Source: Variovorax sp. OAS795 (GTDB lineage Bacteria > Pseudomonadota > Gammaproteobacteria > Burkholderiales > Burkholderiaceae_C). Taken from it: a stretch of DNA of 64,000 nt. Positions 1 through 8,546 of the stretch are shown here, piece after piece. The notes beneath the pieces are model-generated. The model was not told the DNA's origin. It did no database searches and worked only from the letters and a program-made list of their open reading frames with translations. Location of the stretch: positions 248,001 to 312,000 of the forward strand of contig NZ_JBEPOH010000002.1 of NCBI RefSeq assembly GCF_040546685.1. Reading direction: 5' to 3'. The stretch's first letter is position 1. Each line of letters starts with the position of its first letter. A program made the translations under genes and the position numbers.

Positions 1-1853
1 GCCGGCCGCTCGACGTGGTAGACGCCGAAGTCGTCGCCGTCGGCGAAAGCCCAGCCCGCCGTCTCCAGGCCGATGATGCCGGCGGCCGGCCGGCCCGACG
101 CCTTGAGCCTCCCGCCGCGCGCCCAGTCCTGGCTGTGGTACTGCTCGCCGAAAGCGCCGGCCGGCGGACCGATGGGCGGCCTGGCGTCGTCGTGATCGGG
201 CCCGTTGACCTTGCGCTGCTCCATGACGGTGAAGTTCTCGTCATAGCTCACGCGCAGGTACATGGTGTTGCCCGAGAGCACCACAGCGCTGCCGCCACGC
301 CGCAGGAAATCGTCCAGCGCCTCGACGCCGGGCAGCGACCAGTATTCGCTGTGGCCGTTGACGATGACGGTCTTGTAGCGCGCGAGCAGCGACGGATCGC
401 GGTGCAGGTCGATGTCGCCGATCACGTCGTAGTCGTAGCCCTGCCTTTCGAGCCACACGTGCAGGTGGCGCTCGAGCCGCGTCCACTGGCTGAAGCCGCT
501 CTCCGCCGGGTCGTAGAGCGCATTGGGGCTGGCATTGGGCCAGGGCATGCGCAGGCCGACCTGGTAGCAGGGCTGGCCATGGCGGTGGTAGACGTAGCTG
601 CTGAAGGCGGGCGCGTCGGGATGGCTGCTCGCAAGGCCTTCCGAGCGGCGCGGCCACACCGGATCGTCGGCCACGTTCTTCGCGAAAGGCGTGGTGGCGT
701 ACGCGAGCCAGCTGTTCACGGCACACAGCACGAGGATCGGCGCCGGCGCCGCATGCGCGGGCTTGCGCACGATGAAGGTGATGTCGTAGTCCGCCTTGCG
801 CCCTTCGATCTCGAAGCGCGCGCGGCCGACGTAGACGCCGGAGCGGGCATCGTCCGGCACGCGGAATTCGTGCACCGCGTCCCAGCGGCAGTCGTAGAGA
901 TCGTCGCCCGCAAAGCGCAGCCCATGCCCTCGCGTCGGATCGTGCAGCGGGTCGTAGGGCGACTCGTCATCCTCGTACAGGCCGACCTTGCCGGGCTCGA
1001 ACGCGGGGCCTACGATCATCCAGGTCGCGTGGTTGACGATGCGACCGGTGCGCTGATAGCCGCTGGCATCGGCCACCAGCGAGCCGCGTTCTTCGCGCAG
1101 CGGCCAGCAGGCGAGGACCGAGCGGCCGGTCGCGATGGCCAGGCCGCGTTGCGCGTGGCGAGCGGCAATCTCACCGGCGGACAGCGCGCGGCCGTACAGC
1201 GCCGGCATGACGAGGTCCGCTTCGAGGAACAGGTCGGCCTGGCCGCCGATGCCGCTGGCGCCGAGCCGCAGCGGCGCCGCAGGCGGCGTGAGGGCCTGCG
1301 CCGCGGGCCACTCGGCCACGCAGTGCGCGTCGATGTAGAGCATCGCGAGCTGGCCGTCCCAGGTCGCGGCGATGTGCTGCCAGCGGCGCGCCTCGAGCCG
1401 GCCGTGCGATGGCGCGGCGTGGCCTCCGAGGTGAAAGGACAGGGCGCCGCCCGGCTCGATGAAGAGACCGAAGCCGGCTTGCGCGGGATCGTCGTGCTGG
1501 CTCGCGATGGCCTGCCGCACGTCGACCGTCCAGGGCTTGATCCAGCACTCGAAGCTCAAGCCACGCAACGGCAAGCCGGCGGGCAGGCCGCGCTCGACAT
1601 GCACGTAGGAGCCCGGGTGGATCGGCTGGACCCGCGCCCGATGTGGCGCAAACGCCTCCAGCGCCTCGTCGTCGCTGCGGCCTTCGACATCGCTGCCCAG
1701 CCGGCAGACCGCGAAGTCGTAAGGCACGTCGCTGCTGAGGTGGAAGCGGATCGGATCGCCCGCCGCCACGGTCTTGGCGTCGGCGTAGCCGTGCAGGCCA
1801 GGCAGCGTGAGCGGTTTGTGCGGCGGGATCGGCTGCGAGGTGGTGGCCGTCAT
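1..1853 (-). CDS. N,N-dimethylformamidase large-subunit-like protein (3' part cut by window edge)
   Basis: Read on the minus strand from ATG at 1853; open to the left edge, so about 617 residues are visible and the C-terminus is missing. The N-terminal part is followed by a LamG/concanavalin-like jelly-roll (about residues 90-240, with LSFECWIKPW and RRWQHIAATWDG). Then comes the region typical of the large (beta) subunit of N,N-dimethylformamidase, with NSWLAY, NGHSEYWS and a glycine-rich GGSAVVLSGN stretch. Family members hydrolyse dimethylformamide to dimethylamine and formate using a mononuclear iron site. The start overlaps the stop of the Bug gene (ATGA), so they are translationally coupled. 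No small-subunit gene lies next to it on the visible side. The family assignment is good; the true substrate is unknown and could be another N-substituted amide. Confidence 0.8.
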   Translation of the reverse strand, partial: MTATTSQPIPPHKPLTLPGLHGYADAKTVAAGDPIRFHLSSDVPYDFAVCRLGSDVEGRSDDEALEAFAPHRARVQPIHPGSYVHVERGLPAGLPLRGLSFECWIKPWTVDVRQAIASQHDDPAQAGFGLFIEPGGALSFHLGGHAAPSHGRLEARRWQHIAATWDGQLAMLYIDAHCVAEWPAAQALTPPAAPLRLGASGIGGQADLFLEADLVMPALYGRALSAGEIAARHAQRGLAIATGRSVLACWPLREERGSLVADASGYQRTGRIVNHATWMIVGPAFEPGKVGLYEDDESPYDPLHDPTRGHGLRFAGDDLYDCRWDAVHEFRVPDDARSGVYVGRARFEIEGRKADYDITFIVRKPAHAAPAPILVLCAVNSWLAYATTPFAKNVADDPVWPRRSEGLASSHPDAPAFSSYVYHRHGQPCYQVGLRMPWPNASPNALYDPAESGFSQWTRLERHLHVWLERQGYDYDVIGDIDLHRDPSLLARYKTVIVNGHSEYWSLPGVEALDDFLRRGGSAVVLSGNTMYLRVSYDENFTVMEQRKVNGPDHDDARPPIGPPAGAFGEQYHSQDWARGGRLKASGRPAAGIIGLETAGWAFADGDDFGVYHVERP

Positions 1854-2827
1854 TCCGACGTGAAGCCCGAGGCTTTCACCACCGGTCCCCAGCGCTTGAT
1901 GTCATCGGCAATGAGGGCCGAGAGCTCCTCGGGCGTGCTCGGATTCGGGTCGCTGCTGAGCTTCAGCAGCCGTTCCTGCACGTCCTTGCTGGCCAGCGCC
2001 TTGCCGAGCGCGGCATGCAGCTGGTCGACGATGGGCCGCGGCGTGCCGGCCGGCACGAAGAGCCCGGTCCATTCGAGATTGTCGAAGTGCGGCTGGCCGA
2101 GTTCCTTGAGCGTCGGCACCTCGGGCAGCAATGCGGCGCGCCGGGCACCATTGACCGCCAGCACCCTGAGCTTGCCTGCCTGCTGGTGCGCGACGAGGTC
2201 GGCAATGGGCAGGATGCCGGCCGAGATCTGGTTTCCGAGCAGGTCCTGCACCAGCGGCGCTGCGCCGCGGTAGGGCGCGGCCACCAGGCCCGCCTTGGCA
2301 TCGCTGCCGAGCCGGTAGCCCATGAACTGCGCGACGCTGCCCGGTGCGGGCACGCCGTAGTTGGCTTTCTTCGGATCCTTGGTGGCAATGTCGAGCCACT
2401 GCTTCACATCCCTGGCGGGCAGCTCCGCGGGCACCGCGATACCCAGGTAGAAGCTCGCGATGCGGCCGACGGGCTTGAAGTCCTTGGCCGGGTCGTAGCG
2501 CACCGACTTGGTGGTGAGCGGCAGCATGACCATCATGTGCATGTTGGCCAGCAGCACGGTGAGCCCGTCGGGCGGCGCGGTGCGAACGTAGTCGGCCGCG
2601 ATCGCGCCGCCCGCACCGGTGCGGTTGTCGACGACGACCGTCGTGCCGAGTTCGGCGGCCAGCTTGTCCGCCAGCGTGCGCGCCTGCACGTCGGCCGAGC
2701 CGCCGGCCGGGTAGCCGACGATGAGCTTGAGCGGCCCGTGCGACGTGTTGATCTGTGCCCCGGCCGTGGCGGCGAAGGCCAAGGCGGTACAGGCGACCAT
2801 GGCCTTGAGAGTGAACGAGAGCTTCAT
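1850..2827 (-). CDS. Bug/TctC-family periplasmic solute-binding protein
   Basis: 325 residues with an N-terminal signal peptide (MKLSFTLKAMVACTALAFAA, cleavage near AGA). The family-typical GYPAGGSADVQAR segment and the VVVDNRTGAGG and PYRGAAPLVQDLL motifs follow. Bug proteins bind small carboxylates or related metabolites in the periplasm and are usually linked to TctAB permeases, but none is encoded here. It lies between the aminotransferase (48 bases upstream) and the dimethylformamidase-like gene (4-base overlap), so it probably binds a compound handled by that operon. Ligand not predictable. Confidence 0.92.
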   Translation of the reverse strand: MKLSFTLKAMVACTALAFAATAGAQINTSHGPLKLIVGYPAGGSADVQARTLADKLAAELGTTVVVDNRTGAGGAIAADYVRTAPPDGLTVLLANMHMMVMLPLTTKSVRYDPAKDFKPVGRIASFYLGIAVPAELPARDVKQWLDIATKDPKKANYGVPAPGSVAQFMGYRLGSDAKAGLVAAPYRGAAPLVQDLLGNQISAGILPIADLVAHQQAGKLRVLAVNGARRAALLPEVPTLKELGQPHFDNLEWTGLFVPAGTPRPIVDQLHAALGKALASKDVQERLLKLSSDPNPSTPEELSALIADDIKRWGPVVKASGFTSE

Positions 2828-2875
2828 CGGAGGCTTTCCTGGGTGGGGTTGCAGAAATCGGTGCGGTCGCCGGGT

Positions 2876-4285
2876 TCAGCGCGCGAGGCCCTTGCGCGCG
2901 ATCTCGTCGGCAAGGTCGGCCAATGCCTTTTCGAGCAGGCCGGCCAGTTCGTCGATCTGCGCTCCGGTGATCGTGAGCGGCGGCGTGATCATCTGGAAAT
3001 CGCCGAAAGCGCCCAGGTTGGCGCGGCGGTTGTAGAGCGCGATGCCATGCTTGAGGCCGTGCTCGGTCAGCCGCGCGGGGGCGTTGAAGGCCACCGGCAG
3101 CTGGCGGCGCGTGGCCTTGTCGGCAACGATCTCGATGGCCGTGAGCAGGCCCTTGCCGCGCACGTCGCCGACGATCGGCGAACGCGAGGCGATGTGCGAG
3201 AGCCGCGCCATCAGCAGTTCGCCCATGTCCCGGGCGCGCGCCACGAGGTCCTGCTGTACCACCTCGTCCACCACGGCGCGCGCGACGGCGCACGACAGCG
3301 GATTCGTGAAGTAGGTATGACCGTGCACGAAGCCGCCGGCATTCGCGATCGCGTCGACCATCCGGTTCGGTGCCAGCAGGCAACCCAGCGGCGTGTAGCC
3401 GGCCGCCAGGCCCTTGGCAAGGGTGACGAGGTCGGGACGCGCGCCCTCCCAATGGTGCGCGGCCAGGAAGGCGCCGGTGCGCCCTGCGCCGCTCATGATC
3501 TCGTCGAAGATCACCAGCACGCCATGCCGATCGCAGATCTCGCGCACGCGCCGGAAGTAGGCCGCCGAGGACACCACCGCGCCGGTCGAAAGGCCGCCGA
3601 TCGGTTCGAGGATGAAGGCCAGCACCGTCTCCGGGCCTTCGCGCAGGATGGTCTCCTCGAGCGCGTCGGTGCATGCCTTCTCGTGCGACTCGGCCGTGTG
3701 GCCATCCGGCGGCCGGTACGACAGCGGTGCCGGCACCTTGGGCATCGAGCGGATCATCGGGCCGTACAGCTGGAGCGTGTTGGCGTCGCCGGTGACCGCC
3801 AGTGCCCCCAGCGTCGAGCCGTGGTAGCTCGGATCGCGCGAGATCACCTTCCAGCGCGTGCCCTGGCCGGTCACGACCGCGTACTGGCGCGCCAGCTTGA
3901 GCGCGGCTTCGTTGGCTTCCGAGCCGCCCGAGACGAAGAACGCGCGGTCCAGGCCGTCGCCCGCGAGCTCGCAGATGCGGTCGGCCAGGGCGATGTTGTG
4001 TTCGCTCTCGAAGAAGCGCGGATAGGCGAAGCTCACCTTGGACGCCTGCTCCGCCATCGCGGCCAGCACGCGCGGGTTGCCGTGGCCCAGGTTCGCGACG
4101 ACGGCGCCGGCGGTGGCATCGAGGTAGCGCTTGCCGTTCGCATCCCACAGGAAGATGCCTTCGCCGCGTGCGATGCGCGGCGGACGGGCTGAACCCTTCG
4201 GTGCGTAGAAGCCGAGGACGGAGCCGCCTCGGGGCTCGTCGCCGATGCGGGCGATGCCGGTCGCTTGGGAATTCGAAGTGGTCAT
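2876..4285 (-). CDS. Class III (omega) aminotransferase, PLP-dependent
   Basis: 469 residues from ATG at 4285; an upstream in-frame ATG at 4372 would run into the divergent LysR gene and adds no family sequence. Fold type I class III signatures are present: SGGSEAN (about 119-125), the PLP-ring Asp in FDEIMSGAGRTG (D261) and the Schiff-base lysine in TLAKGLAAGY (K291). The family transfers amino groups from omega-amino acids, amines or beta-amino acids to keto acids. First gene of an operon with the Bug and dimethylformamidase-like genes. The divergent LysR 72 bases away is the likely regulator. Substrate not assignable. Confidence 0.9.
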   Translation of the reverse strand: MTTSNSQATGIARIGDEPRGGSVLGFYAPKGSARPPRIARGEGIFLWDANGKRYLDATAGAVVANLGHGNPRVLAAMAEQASKVSFAYPRFFESEHNIALADRICELAGDGLDRAFFVSGGSEANEAALKLARQYAVVTGQGTRWKVISRDPSYHGSTLGALAVTGDANTLQLYGPMIRSMPKVPAPLSYRPPDGHTAESHEKACTDALEETILREGPETVLAFILEPIGGLSTGAVVSSAAYFRRVREICDRHGVLVIFDEIMSGAGRTGAFLAAHHWEGARPDLVTLAKGLAAGYTPLGCLLAPNRMVDAIANAGGFVHGHTYFTNPLSCAVARAVVDEVVQQDLVARARDMGELLMARLSHIASRSPIVGDVRGKGLLTAIEIVADKATRRQLPVAFNAPARLTEHGLKHGIALYNRRANLGAFGDFQMITPPLTITGAQIDELAGLLEKALADLADEIARKGLAR

Positions 4286-4357
4286 GGCGCCGACGATACG
4301 AACGCCGGCCGCTTTGCGGTAGACGCATGGACCGATGAAGTCATATACGCTTGACGC

Positions 4358-5275
4358 ATGAAACATGTACATGACCGGCTCGACCTGCTCGACACGTTCC
4401 AGAAGATCGGCGAATGCGGATCGCTCAGCAAGGCGGCGCGGCTGCTGGGCATGACCCAGCCCACGGTCAGCCGGCGCTTGTTCGAACTGGAGCGGCTGCT
4501 CGGCTGCAAGCTGGCGCTGCGCACCACGGCCAGCTTTTCGCTCACCGACGAGGGACGCTCATTGCTCGTGGAGGCGCGCGACCTGGGCGAGCGCTGGTCG
4601 GGCCTGTCGCAGCGCCTGAAGGGCGGGCAGAGCCGGCCCGAAGGCACGCTGCGCGTGATCGGTCCGTCGGGCTATGGAACCGGCTTCCTGACCGACGCCG
4701 TGACCGGCCTTCGCGCCGCGCATCCCGCACTGCGGGTCGAACTCACGCTGACCGACCGGGTGCTCGACCTGACCGCGTGGGGCGCGGATTGCTGGGTCTG
4801 CGTGGGGGAGGTGCGGGACCCCGGATTGGTGAGCCGCAAGCTCGGCATGATGGACCGGGTGCTGATTGCCGCGCCCGAACTGCTCAGGACGCTCGGGCGC
4901 GTCAGCATCGCGCGTCTTCCGCAGTTGCCTTGCGTGGGGCTGGTGCCCTATGTGACCGGCAATGTGCGCCTGCTGGACCAGGCCGGCCGTTCCCGTATGG
5001 TGCTGCTCGACACGCCGATCCAGACCGACAGCCTGCTGTCGAGCTACCGCGCGATCCTCAATGGCGCCGGGATCGGTGCCGCGGCCCCCTGGATGTGCGA
5101 GGACGACCTCAGGACCGGCAGGGTGCAGCGGGTGCTGGCGAACTGGCGGCTCGAACCGATCGCCATCCATGTGGCGCTTCCTCCGGGCATCTACAGGCCC
5201 GCGCGCGTGACCGCGTTCATCGAGGCGCTCAAGGCCAGGATGCTGTCTCTGCCGGGATTCCGGCCGTCGGCCTGA
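4358..5275 (+). CDS. LysR-family transcriptional regulator
   Basis: 305 residues. N-terminal winged helix (GSLSKAARLLGMTQPTVSRR, about 20-40) followed by a LysR-type effector domain with VRLLDQAGRS and a C-terminal LPPGIYRP segment. The length is normal for the family. It is transcribed away from the aminotransferase operon across a 72-base gap, the usual arrangement for a LysR protein controlling its neighbour and itself. The effector is probably a substrate of the aminotransferase or Bug protein, by inference only. Confidence 0.92.
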   Translation: MKHVHDRLDLLDTFQKIGECGSLSKAARLLGMTQPTVSRRLFELERLLGCKLALRTTASFSLTDEGRSLLVEARDLGERWSGLSQRLKGGQSRPEGTLRVIGPSGYGTGFLTDAVTGLRAAHPALRVELTLTDRVLDLTAWGADCWVCVGEVRDPGLVSRKLGMMDRVLIAAPELLRTLGRVSIARLPQLPCVGLVPYVTGNVRLLDQAGRSRMVLLDTPIQTDSLLSSYRAILNGAGIGAAAPWMCEDDLRTGRVQRVLANWRLEPIAIHVALPPGIYRPARVTAFIEALKARMLSLPGFRPSA

Positions 5276-5291
5276 AGCGGGATCGGGCCGC

Positions 5292-5549
5292 CTAGGGCGG
5301 TCCGATCTGCACGAAATCGCTCACCGACTCGAAGGTTTCGCCCGCCCAGGCACGCAGCGATTCGAGCGCCTCGGCCTCCGTCGGCCCGAAGGTCTGGTGG
5401 TGTTCCAGCGGCGTGGAATTGAACTCGTCCGGCACACGCGGCGTGCGGCGGTGCGGCATCCAGTACAACGTGGCCGTGAAGCAGACGAGATCCTGGGTGA
5501 CCTGGACGAGTCCGGTCTGGTGGCCAATCTTCAGTTCGTAATAGGGCAC
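5292..5549 (-). CDS. Hypothetical protein, 85 residues
   Basis: A small minus-strand reading frame with no recognised domain. It starts MPYYELKIGHQTGL and ends in an acidic/aromatic stretch (ETFESVSDFVQIGPP). It converges with the LysR gene, 16 bases away. It has no signal peptide or membrane segment. The balanced composition and lack of an arginine-rich, shadow-like bias support a real gene, but the function is unknown. Confidence 0.6.
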   Translation of the reverse strand: MPYYELKIGHQTGLVQVTQDLVCFTATLYWMPHRRTPRVPDEFNSTPLEHHQTFGPTEAEALESLRAWAGETFESVSDFVQIGPP

Positions 5550-5724
5550 GGCTGAACCTGCGTCGGGTTGGATTGAGTGTGAACTTTAGTACTGTATTCG
5601 AGGAATCCGGCTTGCAACCTCATCCCGGGGCGGAATCGGCATCCGGGACTTCCCGAGGGTCTTTGAAAGGGTCGGTTGCGGAATGCTCCCTCGGGTTGCA
5701 AAATGGAACTTCCATGGAGTTTCT

Positions 5725-6081
5725 ATGAGCCAAGCCGTCAAGATTTCCGATATTGAAATGAAGGCGCTGCGCGACGCGGCGCGGGTGAACAGCCGCTCGA
5801 TCTCGGGCCAGGCCGAGCACTGGCTACGCATTGGGCGCGCCTTGGAGCGCGATCCGCAAGTCGGTTATTCCCGGGTCGAGATGGCGCTGCGCGGCCTCGA
5901 GCCGCTGTCGCTCGATACGCTGGCCGAAGCCGGGCAGGACGACTTCATCCAGGCCATGGCCGATGCGCCCGCCACCGCCGCGGAAGACGATTTCTGGCGC
6001 GACCGCCAGCGCCGGGGCGTGGGGGTCGGGCTCGATGACAAGGATCGGTTGGTGTTCGGCACACCCGCGGTGAAGCGCTGA
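5725..6081 (+). CDS. ParD-like antitoxin
   Basis: 118 residues from ATG at 5725 (MSQAVKISDIEMKALRDAAR); an in-frame ATG at 5683 has weaker family support. The N-terminal part resembles the ParD-like family of type II antitoxins, with SRSISGQAEHWLRIGRALER, a ribbon-helix-helix-like segment that would bind DNA and the toxin. The acidic C-terminal half (DDFIQAMAD..AAEDDFWRD) could wrap the toxin. The zeta-like P-loop gene begins 7 bases downstream, giving the classic antitoxin-first order. Probably autorepressed, by family precedent. Confidence 0.78.
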   Translation: MSQAVKISDIEMKALRDAARVNSRSISGQAEHWLRIGRALERDPQVGYSRVEMALRGLEPLSLDTLAEAGQDDFIQAMADAPATAAEDDFWRDRQRRGVGVGLDDKDRLVFGTPAVKR

Positions 6082-6088
6082 GCGCCGT

Positions 6089-6682
6089 GTGAGCCGTCCC
6101 ACGATGATCATGCTTGCCGGCCCGAATGGCGCCGGCAAGTCGACTTTCCATGAACTCGTCATACGTCCGCGAATCAAGGCGCTGTTCATCAACGCCGACC
6201 TGATCCAGCGCGAGGAACTCGGCGATCCCTCGATGGCCGCGGCCTACCGTGCGGCCGCCATTGCGGAAAGCCGGCGCCGGCAGGCACTGGAGAAGGGCAT
6301 CAGCTTCGTCTCCGAATCCACGTTCTCCCATCCGTCCAAGCTGGCGCTGATCCGCGATGCGCAGGCCGCAGGCTTCCGCGTGGTGGTCTACCACATCAGC
6401 GTGCGCCGGCCGGAGCTTTCGGTCAGCCGCGTCGCGCAGCGGGTGGACGAGGGCGGCCACGACGTGCCCGAGGACAAGATCCGCGAGCGCTTCGAGCGCA
6501 ACCAGCCGCTGATCCGGGAAGCCGTGTTGCTGGCCGACCATGCCTTCGTCTACGACAACTCGGGGCTCAACATGCCGGCGCGGCGCCTCATTGCCTTCAC
6601 CCGAGGCCGGGTCACCGCGTCCTCCGAGGACCTGCCGGACTGGGCCCGGGCCCTCTATGGCCGGGAGCTCGGGCTGGCCTGA
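6089..6682 (+). CDS. Zeta-toxin-like P-loop ATPase/kinase
   Basis: 197 residues with a GTG start 7 bases after the ParD-like gene. Walker A GPNGAGKST at residues 11-19, then INADLIQREE and SESTFSHPSKLALI, as in the zeta/YsaB-like family of predicted ATPases. True zeta toxins phosphorylate UDP-N-acetylglucosamine and poison peptidoglycan synthesis; short chromosomal relatives such as this are less studied. The pairing with a ParD-like protein suggests a toxin-antitoxin module, although zeta toxins normally pair with epsilon antitoxins. Confidence 0.82.
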   Translation: MSRPTMIMLAGPNGAGKSTFHELVIRPRIKALFINADLIQREELGDPSMAAAYRAAAIAESRRRQALEKGISFVSESTFSHPSKLALIRDAQAAGFRVVVYHISVRRPELSVSRVAQRVDEGGHDVPEDKIRERFERNQPLIREAVLLADHAFVYDNSGLNMPARRLIAFTRGRVTASSEDLPDWARALYGRELGLA

Positions 6683-6787
6683 GGCGCGCCTTCGGCCTAC
6701 GCGAACGTTCGTTGCCGGCCGTGCAGTTCCCGCCCAAGGATCGCCGAAGCTCATGGCAATCAAACTGCATCGACGAAAGGTCTTTCC

Positions 6788-7072
6788 ATGAGCGCCAACG
6801 AGCCATCCCTGTCCGGGCCCATTGCCGATGAACTGACGCCGCTGGAGATTTCCCAGGCGATGCTCGAGGGTGAAGAAAACCCGAACACCGCGCGGCCGCT
6901 CACGCCGCTGGAGCGGGCTGCCTCGGGCGTGGGAACGGACCGTTCGCGCTCACGGTGGCAGCTTGCCTTGCGCAGCCCGGCGACGGCGTGGTGCGCCATC
7001 GCGGGAATCGGCCTGCTCGCGTTGGTAGTTCATGCCACGCGCGAACCCCGCCGGCCCTGGCGAGCGGATTGA
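6788..7072 (+). CDS. Small single-pass membrane protein, hypothetical
   Basis: 94 residues. The soluble acidic N-terminal half (LTPLEISQAMLEGEENPNTARPLTPLERA) contains a repeated LTPLE motif. One transmembrane helix follows near the C-terminus (about residues 65-83, WCAIAGIGLLALVVHA) with a short basic tail. No domain is recognised. It is in the same orientation as the toxin-like gene but about 105 bases away, so probably separate. Confidence 0.6.
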   Translation: MSANEPSLSGPIADELTPLEISQAMLEGEENPNTARPLTPLERAASGVGTDRSRSRWQLALRSPATAWCAIAGIGLLALVVHATREPRRPWRAD

Positions 7073-7096
7073 CCGGCCGGGCCTGGCGTCCGGCAA

Positions 7097-7471
7097 TCAG
7101 TTCCGGTCGTCGCCGTAGCGGCGATAGTGCTCGCGGCGTTCCCACTCGCGGCGGCGCCATTCGCGGCGCTCCGCACGGCGTTCTTCCCAGCTCGGACCCG
7201 GCTCGTAGTAGACCGGCGCAGGCGCCACGTAGGCGGGTGCAGGCTGGTAGCGCACGGGCGGAGCGGGCTGGTAGTAGACAGGGGGCGGCGCCGAGTACAC
7301 GGGCGCGGGCTCGTAGTAGGCCGGCGCCGGCTCGCTGCTCACCACCACGCCGGGCACAGTCACGCCCACGGACCAGCTCGTGCCTGCGGAGGCTGCGGCC
7401 GCGCCGAAAAGAGCGCCGGCGGCCACAGCGCCAAAGAGGGCCGTCTTGAGGCCGGTTCGGGTCAAAATCAT
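7097..7471 (-). CDS. Secreted Pro/Tyr-rich protein with basic C-terminal tail
   Basis: 124 residues from ATG at 7471, preceded by a GGAG ribosome-binding site. Signal peptide (MILTRTGLKTALFGAVAAGA, cleavage after ASAG). A central low-complexity region repeats short PAPxYYEPAP/PPPVYY units, and the tail is very rich in Arg, Glu and Trp (RREWRRREWERREHYRR). Similar proteins are common in Burkholderiales and are thought to be exported or envelope-associated. No function is known. Converges with the preceding gene. Confidence 0.7.
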   Translation of the reverse strand: MILTRTGLKTALFGAVAAGALFGAAAASAGTSWSVGVTVPGVVVSSEPAPAYYEPAPVYSAPPPVYYQPAPPVRYQPAPAYVAPAPVYYEPGPSWEERRAERREWRRREWERREHYRRYGDDRN

Positions 7472-7633
7472 CACGTCTCCTGAAAGATCCGGGAACAGTC
7501 CCGATGTACTTTCAACGCCCGGGCCTGCCGGGCCGCGCACTTCGGGACGGTGAAGAAGGTTCCAAGATGTCACGGGAAGACGAGGCCCCGAACGCCGGGA
7601 TGACCGATCATGCGTTCTCCAGGAGGCAAGAAC

Positions 7634-8011
7634 ATGGCAGTCACGCCCCATCCCGCGACGATCGACGACTACATCCGCGCGGCGCCGCGCGAGGGCCACC
7701 CCCATCTGCGCCGGCTTCACGCGCTGCTGAAAAGCGTTGCGCCCGATGCCGAGGAAGCGATCAAATGGGGCACCCCGTTCTTCATCGAGCCCCGCTTCCT
7801 GTTCGCGTTTTCGGCGCACAAGGCGCACCTCGACTTCACGCCGACGGCGGCGGGACTCGCGCCTTTCGGCAAGGAACTGCAGGGGCACAAGACCACAAGG
7901 AACATGCTGCAGGTGCCCTACGACCAGCCGCTGCCGGAGGCGCTGATCCGCAAGATTGCCGAGCACCGGGTGCGGATGCTGCGCGAACGCGAGGACGACG
8001 CCTTCTGGTGA
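7634..8011 (+). CDS. DUF1801-family protein (YdhG-like)
   Basis: 125 residues from ATG at 7634, which has a strong AGGAGG site 7 bases upstream. Contains the DUF1801 core: TIDDYIRAAP, a central IKWGTPFF motif and the aromatic LFAFSAHKAHLDF strand. The family is small, cytosolic and of unknown biochemical role. It faces a second DUF1801-like gene, converging with it 24 bases away. Confidence 0.8.
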   Translation: MAVTPHPATIDDYIRAAPREGHPHLRRLHALLKSVAPDAEEAIKWGTPFFIEPRFLFAFSAHKAHLDFTPTAAGLAPFGKELQGHKTTRNMLQVPYDQPLPEALIRKIAEHRVRMLREREDDAFW

Positions 8012-8035
8012 TGCCGCCGCACGCGCAATCCGCGT

Positions 8036-8461
8036 TCAGGGCTTCGCCTTCTTCGCGGGTTTTTTCGACGCTTTGCCCGCCGTGTTGTGCGCGATGGCTT
8101 CGCGCACGAGTGCCTTGAAGGCCACTCCGTCCACCATCTCGCCCTCGTGGATGTCGATGGCGCGGCGCATGTTGCCGTCTAGGCTGGCGTTGAAAAGGCC
8201 CGCCGGGTCTTCCAGGAACGCGCCCTTGGCGAAGGTAAGCTTCACCTTGTCCTTGTAGGATTCACCGGTGCAGAGGATGCCGTCGTGCGACCAGACCGGC
8301 GTGCCCATCCACTTCCATTCCTCCACCACGTCGGGGTCTGCTTCCTTGATGAGCTTGCGCATCCTGCCAAGGGCTTCGCCGCGCCAGTCCGCCAGGTCGG
8401 CAATTCTTTGGGAGATGAGTTCCGGGGCCGGCACGCCGGGGCTCGCATCCGATTTTTTCAT
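8036..8461 (-). CDS. DUF1801-family protein with Lys-rich tail
   Basis: 141 residues from ATG at 8461 (MKKSDASPGVPAPE). The DUF1801 core is visible as EEWKWMGTPVWSHDGILC followed by VKLTFAKGAFLEDPAGLFNA. The C-terminus is a basic KASKKPAKKAKP tail. An upstream in-frame start would overlap the promoter of the divergent nuclease gene, so it was rejected. Together with the gene at 7634 it forms a convergent pair of the same superfamily. Function unknown. Confidence 0.8.
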   Translation of the reverse strand: MKKSDASPGVPAPELISQRIADLADWRGEALGRMRKLIKEADPDVVEEWKWMGTPVWSHDGILCTGESYKDKVKLTFAKGAFLEDPAGLFNASLDGNMRRAIDIHEGEMVDGVAFKALVREAIAHNTAGKASKKPAKKAKP

Positions 8462-8546
8462 GTTCTGATCCTGGAAGTTCTGCGGTCCGCCTTCGATGTC
8501 GGCGATCCGCTGGCCGTCTGAATCTGCGGAATTTAACCGACCCTCC

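Noticed and set aside
15..2273. 752-codon open frame on the plus strand over the first two genes
   Set aside because: Arg/Ala/His-rich composition and antisense to the well-conserved dimethylformamidase-like and Bug genes; a high-GC shadow.
1902..4328. 808-codon minus-strand frame across the aminotransferase and Bug genes
   Set aside because: Out of frame with both recognised genes; translation is Arg/Gly/Pro-rich without any family motif.
7250..7340. Repeated Pro/Tyr codons looking like a tandem DNA repeat
   Set aside because: Explained by the low-complexity repeat of the exported protein at 7097; units vary too much for a CRISPR or minisatellite.
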